From Betaproteobacteria bacterium (GTDB taxonomy: Bacteria > Pseudomonadota > Gammaproteobacteria > Burkholderiales > SG8-39): a stretch of DNA of 64,000 bases. The notes below the pieces were generated by a model that worked only from the letters and a program-made list of their open reading frames with translations, ran no database searches and was not told the origin of the DNA. A program made the position numbers and the translations under genes. Location of the stretch: positions 1 to 64,000 of the forward strand of contig JACPYS010000053.1 in the NCBI GenBank assembly GCA_016195915.1, in the 5' to 3' direction. The first letter of the stretch is position 1, and every line of letters begins with the position of its first letter. Below, one piece after another: positions 21,286-29,710 of this stretch.

Positions 21286-21576
21286 ATGAAGCTCCTTGCA
21301 GGCATCCTCGGGGCGCTGATCGTACTGATCCAGTACCCCCTCTGGCTTGGCAAGGGAGGCTGGCTGCGCGCCTGGGATGCCGACCGCAAGATCGCCGCGC
21401 AGCGCGAGTCCAACGAACGTCTGGTGCAACGCAATGCCGCTGTCGCGGCGGATGTGCACGACCTCAAACAGGGGATCGACGCGATCGAGGAGCGCGCGCG
21501 CTACGAACTGGGAATGGTCCGCGGCGACGAGGTATTCTTTCAGTTCGTCGAGCCGGAAAAAAAGGACAGCCCGTGA
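21286..21576 (+). CDS. ftsB: Cell-division protein FtsB
   Basis: This 96-residue single-pass protein has an N-terminal hydrophobic helix (about residues 3-20), a Y-P-L-W segment and then a periplasmic coiled coil rich in Arg, Asp and Asn (L-V-Q-R-N-A-A-V-A-A-D-V). It ends with the R-Y-E-L-G-M-V-R-G-D-E-V-F-F-Q motif typical of FtsB. FtsB bridges FtsL and FtsQ at the divisome. Its TGA is overlapped by the GTG of the next gene. In many relatives ispD follows; here an oxygenase does. Confidence 0.92.
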   Translation: MKLLAGILGALIVLIQYPLWLGKGGWLRAWDADRKIAAQRESNERLVQRNAAVAADVHDLKQGIDAIEERARYELGMVRGDEVFFQFVEPEKKDSP

Positions 21577-22358
21577 AGCTCACGCCTGCGCAACTCGCCC
21601 AGTTCGAGCGCGACGGATACCTGTTCTTTCCTGCGCTTTTCAGCCGCGCCGAAACCGAGTTGTTGCGCGCCGAGGTGCCGCGCATTTACGCCGAGTTCCG
21701 GCCTGAGATCGTGCGCGAGAAAGACGGCCTGACCCCGCGCACCAGTTTCGCCGCGCATACCTACAACGCGCAGTTCGCCAGGCTTGCCCGCCATCCGCGC
21801 CTCATCGTACCGGTAGAGCAGGTGTTCGGCGAGAAGCTCTACATGCACCAGTTCAAGATCAACGGCAAGATGGCGTTCGACGGTGATGTCTGGCAGTGGC
21901 ACCAGGATTTCGGTACCTGGCACCGCGACGACGAAATGCCGGAGCCGCGCGCCATGAACATCGCCCTGTTTCTCGACGAAGTGAACGAGTTCAACGGGCC
22001 GCTGATGTTCATTCCCGGTTCTCACAGGGGCGGCGTGATCGATGCCGGGCACGACACGGCGACCACCAGCTATCCGCTCTGGACCATCGATCACGCGACC
22101 ATCGCGCGGCTGGTGGAGCGCAGCTGCATGGTCTCGCCGAAGGGCGGGCCGGGCTGCGTGATCATGTTTCATGCCAACATGGTGCACGGCTCGGGGAGCA
22201 ACATGAGTCCTTGGAACCGGAACATCGTCTACCTGTCGCTGTGCGCGGTATCCAACCACATCCGCCGCTTCAAGCGCCCGGAGTACATCGCGCACCGCGA
22301 TTTCACGCCGCTCGAAGCGCTGCCCGACGACTGCCTGTCGGCGCAGCAGGCGGCGTGA
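21573..22358 (+). CDS. Phytanoyl-CoA dioxygenase (PhyH)-family Fe(II)/2-oxoglutarate oxygenase
   Basis: This 261-residue PhyH-superfamily protein has iron ligands His110-x-Asp112 (W-Q-W-H-Q-D-F-G) and His205 (M-V-H-G-S-G-S-N), followed by an Arg-containing region for 2-oxoglutarate. Members hydroxylate small molecules such as ectoine or acyl-CoAs. Translation begins at a GTG overlapping the ftsB stop (GTGA). It is followed one base later by an SAF-domain oxidoreductase, and the two likely act on the same unknown metabolite. Confidence 0.85.
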   Translation: MKLTPAQLAQFERDGYLFFPALFSRAETELLRAEVPRIYAEFRPEIVREKDGLTPRTSFAAHTYNAQFARLARHPRLIVPVEQVFGEKLYMHQFKINGKMAFDGDVWQWHQDFGTWHRDDEMPEPRAMNIALFLDEVNEFNGPLMFIPGSHRGGVIDAGHDTATTSYPLWTIDHATIARLVERSCMVSPKGGPGCVIMFHANMVHGSGSNMSPWNRNIVYLSLCAVSNHIRRFKRPEYIAHRDFTPLEALPDDCLSAQQAA

Positions 22359-22359
22359 C

Positions 22360-23703
22360 GTGAATCTGCACAAGCTGCTGCTAGAACGCGAAGCGCAGGG
22401 CAGGCCGCTGCGCGTCGGCCTGATCGGCGCGGGAAAATTCGCCGCGATGTACCTCGCTCAGGTGCCGAGGACGCCCGGTGTGCACCTTGCGGGCATCGCG
22501 GACCTCTCGCCGCAGAACGCGCGCTCCAACCTGGACCGGGTTGGATGGCAGCAGGAGTCCTGTTCCGCGCGCTCACTCGATCAAGCCCTCAAGCAGCGAT
22601 CCACCTGGCTGGGCGAGGACTGGGAGGCGCTCGTAGCGCATCCGGAAATCGAGATCGTCATCGAAGCCACCGGCAATCCGGTCGCTGCCGTGGATCACGT
22701 GCTCGCCGCGTTCCGCAATGGCAAGCATGTAGTCATGGTGACGGTAGAAGCCGACGCGCTTTGCGGGCCGCTGCTCGCGCGCCGCGCGGCGCAGGCCGGG
22801 GTGGTCTACAGCCTTGCCTACGGCGACCAGCCGGCGCTGATCTGCGATCTCGTCGATTGGGCGCGGGCGGCGGGCTTCCCGGTGGTCGCCGCGGGTCGCG
22901 GGCACAAGTGGCTGCCGCATTTTGCACAGTCCACACCCGAGACGGTCTGGGGCTACTACGGCCTCACGCCCGAACAGGCGAAGACCGGCGGGCTCAACGC
23001 GAAGATGTTCAACTCGTTCCTGGACGGCTCGAAGCCCTCGATCGAGAGTACTGCCGTGTGCAATGCGACCGGTCTGACCGCTCCGCCCGACGGGTTGACG
23101 TTTCCGCCCGCGTCGGTGGACGACATCCCGTTCGTGTGCCGGCCCATCGGCGAAGGCGGTGTACTGCACCAGAAAGGCGAGATCGTGGTGATCTCCTCGC
23201 TGGAACCCGACGGTCGCGCGATTCCCTACGACATCCGCTTCGGCGTGTTCGTCGTGTTCGAAGGCGAGACGGAGTACATCCGCAATTGCTTCAGGGAGTA
23301 CATGGTTCGCACCGATCCGAGCGGGCGCTACGCGTGCCTCTACAAGCGCTGGCACCTGATTGGCCTGGAAGCCGGCATATCGGTCGCGTCGGTGGGCCTG
23401 CGCCGTGAGCCGACCGGCTGCGCCACCGGGTGGCGCGCTGACGTGATTGCTACCGCAAAGCGCGACTTGAAGGCGGGCGAGGTGCTCGACGGCGAAGGCG
23501 GCTATACGGTGTGGGGAAAACTTCTTACAGCGCAGAAATCGGTTGCCTTCGGCGGATTGCCGCTCGGGCTCGCGCACAACGTGAAGCTGCTCGCGCCGGT
23601 CGCGGCGGGACAGCCGGTTCGATGGGCCGACGTGGCCTGCGATGAAACCGTGACCGCCGTGCGGGTGCGGAGAGAGATGGAGAGGGAATTCAGCATGTTC
23701 TAG
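22360..23703 (+). CDS. Gfo/Idh/MocA-like or homoserine-dehydrogenase-like oxidoreductase with C-terminal SAF domain
   Basis: The product has 447 residues. Residues 15-40 form an NAD(P)-binding Rossmann start (R-V-G-L-I-G-A-G-K-F), followed by E-A-T-G-N-P near the second strand. The last ~100 residues (A-K-R-D-L-K-A-G-E-V-L-D-G-E-G-G-Y) resemble an SAF domain, as in sialic-acid synthase and flagellar P-ring chaperones. Such DRL-type proteins are common but poorly characterised. The start is the GTG at 22360, one base after the oxygenase stop. It ends before the minus-strand bacteriohemerythrin gene, with which it is convergent. Confidence 0.75.
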   Translation: MNLHKLLLEREAQGRPLRVGLIGAGKFAAMYLAQVPRTPGVHLAGIADLSPQNARSNLDRVGWQQESCSARSLDQALKQRSTWLGEDWEALVAHPEIEIVIEATGNPVAAVDHVLAAFRNGKHVVMVTVEADALCGPLLARRAAQAGVVYSLAYGDQPALICDLVDWARAAGFPVVAAGRGHKWLPHFAQSTPETVWGYYGLTPEQAKTGGLNAKMFNSFLDGSKPSIESTAVCNATGLTAPPDGLTFPPASVDDIPFVCRPIGEGGVLHQKGEIVVISSLEPDGRAIPYDIRFGVFVVFEGETEYIRNCFREYMVRTDPSGRYACLYKRWHLIGLEAGISVASVGLRREPTGCATGWRADVIATAKRDLKAGEVLDGEGGYTVWGKLLTAQKSVAFGGLPLGLAHNVKLLAPVAAGQPVRWADVACDETVTAVRVRREMEREFSMF

Positions 23704-23716
23704 AGCCTGAGCGGCG

Positions 23717-24133
23717 TTACGCGTGACCGCGGCGCGCTGGACTGTCGAAAATGACTTTCAGATCGCAATCCGTGTGGCACATGTGATCGTAGAGCCACCG
23801 CTTCAGAAAATTCAGGGTCTTGAGACTGATATTTTCGTGCTGACGGAACAGCGAATCGCGCAGGTCAACCACCGACTGCAACAGGATCTGGTGCGCTTCG
23901 CGGTGGGTTTCGTAACCGGCGAAGCGAGCGGCGCGCATCATCGCCTCTTCCGTGCGGAAATGTTCATCGACCAGGCGCACCAGTTCATCGAGCAGCGCAT
24001 TCTCGGCAGATCCCGTACGATGTGCAGATGCGGCCTGGTGAAGGCTGTTCAGTATTTCCACGATGCGACGGTGCTGGGCGTCAATCCCGGGATGCCCGAG
24101 TTCGAGTTCCTCCGTCCATTCGATGTGCTGCAC
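23717..24133 (-). CDS. Bacteriohemerythrin
   Basis: The 138-residue protein carries the complete di-iron ligand set of hemerythrins: His21, His58-x-x-x-Glu62, His77-x-x-x-His81, His117 and Asp122 (H-M-C-H-T-D). These proteins bind O2 or NO and serve as oxygen carriers or sensors, often in motile microaerophiles. The GTG at 24133 is preferred because GGAG lies seven bases upstream and the protein then begins near the conserved I-E-W-T-E-E-L. It is a single-domain form with no signalling partner. Confidence 0.9.
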   Translation of the reverse strand: MQHIEWTEELELGHPGIDAQHRRIVEILNSLHQAASAHRTGSAENALLDELVRLVDEHFRTEEAMMRAARFAGYETHREAHQILLQSVVDLRDSLFRQHENISLKTLNFLKRWLYDHMCHTDCDLKVIFDSPARRGHA

Positions 24134-24143
24134 CCGTGCTCCT

Positions 24144-24533
24144 TCAGATCCCCCGCTCCTTGAATACCTCGCGCGCAATGCGGAACGCTTCGACTGCTGC
24201 GGGAACGCCGCAGTAGATCGCCGCCTGCAGGAACACCTCGCGGATGTCTTCCTTGGTAAGCCCGTTGTTGAGCGCGCCGTTGATATGCAGGCGCAGTTCG
24301 GGGCCGCGGTTCAGAGCGCTCAGCATGGCGAGGTTGAGCATCGAGCGCGCCTTGTGATTGAGCCCCGGACGGTTCCAGATGTCATTCCAGCAATAGGTGT
24401 TGAGCAACTCCTGGAACGGGCGGTTGAAATCGTCCTGTGCGGCGATCGACTTGTCGACGTACTCGGCCCCGAGTACCGTTCGCCGCGTCTTGAGCCCGGC
24501 GTCATAACGTACCTTCTGGCTGCGCTTGTCCAT
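24144..24533 (-). CDS. Carboxymuconolactone decarboxylase-family protein
   Basis: The 129-residue protein has the CMD-domain pattern: N-T-Y-C-W-N-D-I-W-N-R-P-G-L, S-M-L-N-L-A-M-L-S-A-L-N-R, then E-V-F-L-Q-A-A-I-Y-C-G-V-P-A-A-V-E-A-F. It closely resembles 4-carboxymuconolactone decarboxylase (PcaC) in size and C-terminal motif. No AhpD-type CxxC is present, so a peroxidase role is unlikely. It lies 11 bases downstream of a class II aldolase-like gene and is probably cotranscribed with it in degradation of an organic acid. Confidence 0.82.
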   Translation of the reverse strand: MDKRSQKVRYDAGLKTRRTVLGAEYVDKSIAAQDDFNRPFQELLNTYCWNDIWNRPGLNHKARSMLNLAMLSALNRGPELRLHINGALNNGLTKEDIREVFLQAAIYCGVPAAVEAFRIAREVFKERGI

Positions 24534-24544
24534 CGATGTTCCTT

Positions 24545-25318
24545 TCAGACGAGGTGTTCGTAACGAATGTCCGCGCGGCGCAGCGCGCCGTCGAACGCCA
24601 TGCCGCCGGGGCGGGGCGCCGTGCGGAACGCTTCCACGCGCGCCGGTGTGGCATCCAGCACTCGCTGCGTGACCGGCAGATTTTCTCCCCGCATCGAGTC
24701 GGTCGCCACCTGGATTTCGCACGCGCGCTGCAAGGTCCAGTAGGTCGAGAATGCTTCGGGCACACTGGGGCAGGCAACGAGCAGTCCGTGGTTGCGCAGT
24801 ATCAGCACCGGCTTGCCGCCGAGGCTCTTCACGAGCAGGGGCTGTTCGCCGATATCCGTGGTGACGCCTTCAAAGTCGTGGTAGGCGATCCGGCCGTCGA
24901 GCTGGGCGCTGTAGAAGTTGTCAAAACGCAAGCCGTCCTTCTTGCACGACACCGCGGCGCCGGCGGTGGTGTGGGTGTGGATGATGCAATGTGCGTCTTC
25001 GCGCGCGGCGTGGATCGCGCTGTGGATCACGAAACCCGCCCGGTTGACCGGAAACCTGGAGCCGTCCACCGGCTCACCGCCGAGGTTCACCTTCACCAGA
25101 TTCGAGGCGGTGATCTCCGTATACCAGAGGCCATAAGGATTGATCAGGTAATGCCGTTCCGGACCGGGCACGCGAAGCGTGATGTGGTTGTAGATCAGCT
25201 CGGTCCAGCCCATCCAGTCGAACAGACGGTAGCAGGCGGCCAGTTCCAGCCGGAGCTGCCACTCCTCGGCGCTCATGTCTTCGGGTTTGAGCCGCTGCAG
25301 TTTTTCACTCAGGTCCAT
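24545..25318 (-). CDS. Class II aldolase/adducin-family protein
   Basis: The 257-residue protein has metal ligands of the class II aldolase fold: I-I-H-T-H-T-T-A-G (His-x-His) and R-N-H-G-L-L, plus the Y-N-H-I-T-L-R-V-P entry motif. Family members are zinc-dependent aldolases, epimerases or decarboxylases acting on sugar phosphates or oxo-acids. The start is the ATG at 25318, six bases after another ATG, because AAGGAGGAG sits at ideal spacing. It forms a two-gene unit with the CMD protein. The substrate is not evident. Confidence 0.85.
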   Translation of the reverse strand: MDLSEKLQRLKPEDMSAEEWQLRLELAACYRLFDWMGWTELIYNHITLRVPGPERHYLINPYGLWYTEITASNLVKVNLGGEPVDGSRFPVNRAGFVIHSAIHAAREDAHCIIHTHTTAGAAVSCKKDGLRFDNFYSAQLDGRIAYHDFEGVTTDIGEQPLLVKSLGGKPVLILRNHGLLVACPSVPEAFSTYWTLQRACEIQVATDSMRGENLPVTQRVLDATPARVEAFRTAPRPGGMAFDGALRRADIRYEHLV

Positions 25319-25465
25319 GCGCATCTCCTCCTTGCCGGGGAGTTTACCCGCAAAGGCGGTGCCGGATTCCGCGCCGTTGCGAACCCCGCGGCAGAGGTAC
25401 AATCACGGCACGCGCGCCGCGGGGTCTTGCAAGCGGCCTGCACGCATCCATTGGGGAATTACAGA

Positions 25466-25846
25466 GTGTCCACGATTCGCCGTGTTCTTCTGATTTTCGG
25501 CGCGATTGCGGCCACGACTTCCTCTGCACAGCCGCCCGACGATGCCAACGCCCGCTACCGGGCGCACGTCGTGGAGTCGTTCAGGGGGAACTGCGTCAAC
25601 CGGATCCTCGAAAAGCCCCTGCTGCAGCAGATCGCCGACAAACGCGGCTTTACGGTCGGCGAAATATGCGACTGCGTCAAGTCCGAGGCGGCCAGCCTGC
25701 TCACCGACCAGATGCTGGTCGCTATTTCAATGGACGTCACGATGGCCCCCAGCGTCACGGCGGCGGAATCCTCGGAGGGCGCGAAGAAGCTCCAGGGCGT
25801 GAACCATGAGGCCACCGACGCCTGCGTGAAGAAGTTTTTCCAGTAG
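25466..25846 (+). CDS. Small secreted protein of unknown function
   Basis: A GTG with GGGGA eight bases upstream begins a 126-residue protein with a clear signal peptide (residues 1 to about 21, ending S-S-A before Q). The mature part is mostly helical and has four Cys (N-C-V-N-R, E-I-C-D-C, D-A-C-V-K) that could form two disulfides. This pattern resembles small periplasmic proteins found in many betaproteobacteria. I do not recognise a function. The gene stands alone and is transcribed away from the aldolase operon. Confidence 0.7.
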   Translation: MSTIRRVLLIFGAIAATTSSAQPPDDANARYRAHVVESFRGNCVNRILEKPLLQQIADKRGFTVGEICDCVKSEAASLLTDQMLVAISMDVTMAPSVTAAESSEGAKKLQGVNHEATDACVKKFFQ

Positions 25847-25997
25847 CGAGAAAGCGCGGAAGTACGCCGCGAGCGCGCATCGGATGCGCGGGCACGCCCC
25901 GCACTTTGCCGTCGGTGAGTTCGCCTGAACAGGCTGCAGTTCGTCGGCCTGTTTCCGCGTTGAAAGACTTATCTCCCTGTACCATTGTGTGTGACAG

Positions 25998-26204
25998 GAC
26001 TGGTTCGTGCTGGACAACGGCGCGGGCTTCGATATGCGCTACGCGGACAAACTGTTCGCGCCGTTCCAGCGCCTGCACGGGGAGTCGGAGTTCGAGGGCA
26101 CCAGTATCGGACTCGCCACAGTGAAGCGAATCGTAACGCGCCACGGGGGGCGCTTATGGGCAGAGTCGGCACCTGGCGAGGGCGCGACGTTCTATGTCGG
26201 CTGA
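25998..26204 (+). pseudogene. Histidine-kinase ATPase-domain remnant
   Basis: The frame reads [15 protein letters not shown], then [11 protein letters not shown], then [12 protein letters not shown] and ends A-T-F-Y-V-G. This is the G1-F-G2 end of a phytochrome-type sensor kinase HATPase. All upstream domains are absent, and no start codon with a ribosome site precedes it. It is therefore a decayed C-terminal fragment. The rest of 25847-25997 shows no gene. Confidence 0.7.
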
Positions 26205-26229
26205 GCAGGCGGGCTTGAGGGGAAGCAGG

Positions 26230-27153
26230 ATGTTACGCATCGGGGTCGACCTGGGCGGCAGCAAGATCGAGATCGCGGCTCTCGACGAGCACCGGCAGAT
26301 ACGCCACCGCCGCCGCGTCGCGACGCCGGCGGGCGACTACGAGGCGACGCTCGCGATGATCGCGGCACTGGTGCGCGAGGCCGGGCGCGAACTTGGCGAG
26401 CAAGCGAGCGTCGGGGTCGCGATGCCCGGTGCGCTATCGCCGGAGACCGGGATATTGCGCAATTCCAATTCCACCTGCCTCAACGGGCGCCCGTTCAGGC
26501 AGGACCTGGAGCGCGTGCTTGGCAGCCCGGTGCGCGTTGCGAACGACGCGAACTGCTTCGCGCTGTCGGAGGCCGTGGATGGCGCGGCTGCCGGGGCCGG
26601 CGTGGTGTTCGGCGTGATCCTCGGAACGGGGGTCGGCGGCGGGGTGGTAGTGAATCGGAACGTGCTGACCGGTGCCAACGCGATTGCCGGCGAGTGGGGG
26701 CACAATCCATTGCCCGCGATGAGCGATGGGGAGCGACCCGGGCCGGCGTGCTACTGCGGCCGGCGCGGATGCATCGAGACGTTCCTCTCGGGCCCGGGCC
26801 TGACCGAGGACCATCGCCGCGCGAATGGTATCGAAATCAGCGCGCGGGAAATCGCGGCCGACGCTGCCCGTGGCGACGCGGCTTGCGAGGCCACACTCGC
26901 GCGCTACGAGGAGCGCCTCGCGCGTTCGCTGGCCGGCGTGATCAATCTGCTCGACCCGGATGTGATCGTGCTTGGCGGGGGACTTTCGAACGTCGAGCGG
27001 CAGTATCGGAGCGTTCCGGCGCTCTGGCGCAGGCATGTGTTTTCCGACGTCGTCAGAACGCGCCTGACAAAGAACGTTCACGGTGACTCGAGCGGCGTGC
27101 GCGGCGCCGCGTGGCTTTGGCAATCCCCGCTCAGCGCAGATTCGGCCAGCTGA
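26230..27153 (+). CDS. ROK-family sugar kinase (fructokinase/Mak-like)
   Basis: The 307-residue kinase has an N-terminal phosphate loop G-V-D-L-G-G-S-K-I-E, a G-V-I-L-G-T-G-V-G-G-G phosphate-2 motif and the ROK zinc site G-H-N-P-L-P ... C-Y-C-G-R-R-G-C-I-E. The C-Y-C-G-x-x-G-C-I-E-T-F-L-S-G version with G-H-N-P-L-P is typical of fructokinases such as Mak, so D-fructose or mannose is a reasonable substrate. The ATG at 26230 follows GGGGAAGCAGG. The 3' end overlaps fliR, which is on the opposite strand. Confidence 0.85.
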   Translation: MLRIGVDLGGSKIEIAALDEHRQIRHRRRVATPAGDYEATLAMIAALVREAGRELGEQASVGVAMPGALSPETGILRNSNSTCLNGRPFRQDLERVLGSPVRVANDANCFALSEAVDGAAAGAGVVFGVILGTGVGGGVVVNRNVLTGANAIAGEWGHNPLPAMSDGERPGPACYCGRRGCIETFLSGPGLTEDHRRANGIEISAREIAADAARGDAACEATLARYEERLARSLAGVINLLDPDVIVLGGGLSNVERQYRSVPALWRRHVFSDVVRTRLTKNVHGDSSGVRGAAWLWQSPLSADSAS

Positions 27154-27883
27154 GGAGTGCCTCGGAAATCGCCTGGATCGCTCCGGGCAGCGTCGGGCCA
27201 AGGGTGAGCGCGCCAATCAGCAGCGTCGCCGGAAAACCCACCGCGAACAGGTTGAGCTGCGGCGCGGTGCGCGAAAGCACGCCGAGCGCGAGGTTGGCGA
27301 GCATCAGCGCTGCAAGGGCGGGCAGCGCAATCGACAGCGCGAGCCGGAACATGTCCGCGCCTGCCGTCGCCACCGCGTTGAGTCCGAGTCCTGCCCCGAG
27401 CGGCGCATCGATCGGCAACACCCGGAACGACTCCATCACCCCGCCGATCACGAGCAGGTGCATGTCCAGCGCGAGGAAGAGTAGGCCTGCAATGGCCGAG
27501 AACAGGCTTCCCACCAGGGGGCTCTGGGTGGAGTTCTGCGGATCGACGAAGAAGGCGAATCCGAGGCCCATCTGCATACCGACCGCGTCTCCGGCAAATT
27601 CGGCCGCGGCGAACACCAGTTGCAGGAGCAGACCAAGCGCCACTCCGACCAGCATTTCGCGCACGGCGTAGGCCAGCGCGTGCGGCGAGTCCAGCGGGAC
27701 GGTCGAGTTGACGACGCTGGAGGCGACGAACGAGAGGATCAGCGCGATAGAAACCCGCACGCGGATCGGGATCGCCGAATGACCCAGGACCGGTGCCGCG
27801 AAGATCGTCGCGAGAATGCGGATGAACGGAAACAGCAGTGCGCCGGCGGCGGCGTGCAATTGCGCTGAGGTAAATTCGACCAT
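27131..27883 (-). CDS. fliR: Flagellar export apparatus protein FliR
   Basis: The 250-residue hydrophobic protein of about six segments is typical of FliR, part of the FliPQR export gate core. It begins V-E-F-T-S-A-Q-L and carries the conserved P-F-I-R-I-L-A and R-V-R-V-S-I-A-L stretches. It is the last gene of the fliL-R operon, 21 bases after fliQ. Its end overlaps the convergent ROK kinase by 23 bases. Confidence 0.94.
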   Translation of the reverse strand: MVEFTSAQLHAAAGALLFPFIRILATIFAAPVLGHSAIPIRVRVSIALILSFVASSVVNSTVPLDSPHALAYAVREMLVGVALGLLLQLVFAAAEFAGDAVGMQMGLGFAFFVDPQNSTQSPLVGSLFSAIAGLLFLALDMHLLVIGGVMESFRVLPIDAPLGAGLGLNAVATAGADMFRLALSIALPALAALMLANLALGVLSRTAPQLNLFAVGFPATLLIGALTLGPTLPGAIQAISEALLSWPNLR

Positions 27884-27904
27884 GCGCGCCGGCCCGGAGG
27901 GCGA

Positions 27905-28177
27905 TCACCCGATCAGGCCGGGAATCTCGCTGAACAGGCGCGTGACGTAATCGGTGAGCAGCGCGAGCATCCAGGGTCCGGCAAGCGCGAGGGCCACGAA
28001 CACCGCGAGAAGCTTGGGAATGAACGCCAGCGTCATCTCGTTGATCTGCGTGGCCGCCTGCAGGATGCTGACCACGAGTCCCGTGACCAGCGCCGCGCCC
28101 AGCGCGGGGGTCGATACGAGCAGCATCACCTCGAGCGCGCGCAGCAATATGGCGAGCACGCCTTCGGCACTGTTCAT
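27905..28177 (-). CDS. fliQ: Flagellar export apparatus protein FliQ
   Basis: This 90-residue two-helix membrane protein has the FliQ landmarks A-L-V-T-G-L-V-V-S-I-L-Q-A-A-T-Q-I-N-E and P-K-L-L-A-V-F. It forms the export gate with FliP and FliR. The start overlaps the fliP stop by four bases. Confidence 0.95.
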   Translation of the reverse strand: MNSAEGVLAILLRALEVMLLVSTPALGAALVTGLVVSILQAATQINEMTLAFIPKLLAVFVALALAGPWMLALLTDYVTRLFSEIPGLIG

Positions 28178-28923
28178 GTGCCGAAACTCGCGACCAGCGA
28201 GCCGAGCAGCAGGTTCCAGCCGTCGACCAGGACGAACAGCATCAGCTTGAACGGCATGGAGATGAGCATCGGCGACACCATCATCATCCCCATCGAAGTC
28301 AGCACGCTCGCCACGATCATGTCGATCACGAGGAACGGGATAAATACCAGGAACCCGATCTGGAATGCCGTCTTGAGTTCACTGGTGACGAATGCGGGCA
28401 CCAGCACGCGCATCGGCGCGGTTTCGGGCCTGAGCGGCGCCTCGCTGCGTCCGAGCCGCGCGAACAGCGCCAGGTCCGCATCGCGCGTCTGGCGCAGCAT
28501 GAACGTGCGCAGCGGCGCTTCGGCGCGCTCGAGCGCCTGGTTGAAGTTGATCCGGTTTTCGGTGAATGGCTGGTACGCATCGGCGTAGACGCGGTCGATG
28601 GTCGGGCCCATCACCACCATCGTGAGGAACAGCGACAACCCGACCAGCACCTGGTTCGGGGGGGAACTCTGCGTGCCGAGCGCGTGGCGCAACAGCGAGA
28701 GCACGATCACGATGCGTGTGAACCCGGTCATCAGCAACACCAGCGCGGGCACGAACGCGAGCGCCGAGAGCGTCAGCAGGGTCTGTACGGGCAGGGTATA
28801 CACCTGTCCCCCGCCCGGCGCAGGCGCGCTCGTGAACGCGGTCAGGTCGACCGCGAGGGCGAGCGCGGGCAGGGTGCAGCCCAGCGCCGCGATGCACAGG
28901 CGGATCACGTCAGCGCGTCGCAT
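28174..28923 (-). CDS. fliP: Flagellar export apparatus protein FliP
   Basis: The 249-residue protein has a cleavable signal peptide (about residues 1-24, ending A-L-A), as expected for FliP. M-T-G-F-T-R-I-V-I-V-L-S-L-L-R follows, then G-T-Q-S-S-P-P-N-Q-V-L and, near the end, M-G-M-M-M-V-S-P-M-L-I-S-M-P-F-K. These are the core family signatures. FliP nucleates the FliPQR ring. The gene overlaps fliO by 14 bases. Confidence 0.96.
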   Translation of the reverse strand: MRRADVIRLCIAALGCTLPALALAVDLTAFTSAPAPGGGQVYTLPVQTLLTLSALAFVPALVLLMTGFTRIVIVLSLLRHALGTQSSPPNQVLVGLSLFLTMVVMGPTIDRVYADAYQPFTENRINFNQALERAEAPLRTFMLRQTRDADLALFARLGRSEAPLRPETAPMRVLVPAFVTSELKTAFQIGFLVFIPFLVIDMIVASVLTSMGMMMVSPMLISMPFKLMLFVLVDGWNLLLGSLVASFGT

Positions 28924-29308
28924 GTTTCTCGGTCACTTTCTTGAGCCACTCGGCAAACGGCCGCTGCGGTTCCTGGGGGGCGGAATCGTCCTTGGCGAGC
29001 GTGTGGATCGCATTTACGCGACCGGGGGCCACGCCGAGCACGAGCCAGGACTCCCCCGCCTCGACGATCACGACGCGTTCGCGCGGACCCACGTGCACCG
29101 AGGCAATTACACGCAGCAGCGGGGAGTTGGCAAACCGCTGGCGCGAGACACGCGCCACCAGCCAGGTGCCGCCCGCGGCAAGCAGCGCGACGACAAGCAT
29201 CGCCAGCGTCGCCGGCCAAACGCCCGGGCCCGCGGACGCCGTCGTGGCATCGGCCGCGGTTGCGGCTGTGCCGGCGAACAACAGCAGGGGCGGCAATGCA
29301 AGTTTCAT
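28910..29308 (-). CDS. fliO: Flagellar biosynthesis protein FliO
   Basis: The 132-residue protein has an N-terminal hydrophobic leader, a second transmembrane helix (W-P-A-T-L-A-M-L-V-V-A-L-L) and a C-terminal soluble part with S-P-L-L-R-V-I-A-S-V-H-V-G-P-R-E-R-V. This is the normal FliO architecture. FliO assists assembly of the FliP ring. Its start overlaps the fliN stop (ATGA). Confidence 0.88.
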   Translation of the reverse strand: MKLALPPLLLFAGTAATAADATTASAGPGVWPATLAMLVVALLAAGGTWLVARVSRQRFANSPLLRVIASVHVGPRERVVIVEAGESWLVLGVAPGRVNAIHTLAKDDSAPQEPQRPFAEWLKKVTEKHATR

Positions 29309-29709
29309 CGGTTGAGTTTGCGCAGGCGTTCCGAGGGCGTGATGATGTCGGTGAGCCGGATGCCGAACTTGTCGTTCACCACGACCACTTCCCCCTGCGC
29401 GATCAGGCAGCCGTTCACAAGCACGTCCATCGGCTCGCCCGCAAGGCCTTCCAGTTCGACCACGCTGCCCTGCGCAAGTTGCAGGATGTGGCGGATCGGG
29501 ATCTTGGTGCGTCCCAGTTCGACGGTGAGCAATACCGGAATGTCCAGGATCATGTCGATGTCGTGGGCGGCCGAGGCGCCTTCGCCCGAGGGCGCGAGCT
29601 TCTCGAATACCGGCTTTGCCGGTGCCGCGGGCGGCGACGCGCCGGCCTGCTCCGCCATGGCGGCGGACCAGTCGTCGTTTTCGAGCACTTGATTGGATTC
29701 AGGCGGCAT
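29305..29709 (-). CDS. fliN: Flagellar motor switch protein FliN
   Basis: The 134-residue protein has a variable acidic N-terminus and the C-terminal SpoA/surface-presentation domain from about residue 55: I-L-D-I-P-V-L-L-T-V-E-L-G-R-T, V-V-E-L-E-G-L-A-G-E-P-M-D-V-L-V-N and G-I-R-L-T-D-I. FliN builds the C-ring with FliM and FliG and binds FliH during export. It lies immediately downstream of fliM. Confidence 0.95.
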   Translation of the reverse strand: MPPESNQVLENDDWSAAMAEQAGASPPAAPAKPVFEKLAPSGEGASAAHDIDMILDIPVLLTVELGRTKIPIRHILQLAQGSVVELEGLAGEPMDVLVNGCLIAQGEVVVVNDKFGIRLTDIITPSERLRKLNR

Positions 29710-29710
29710 C

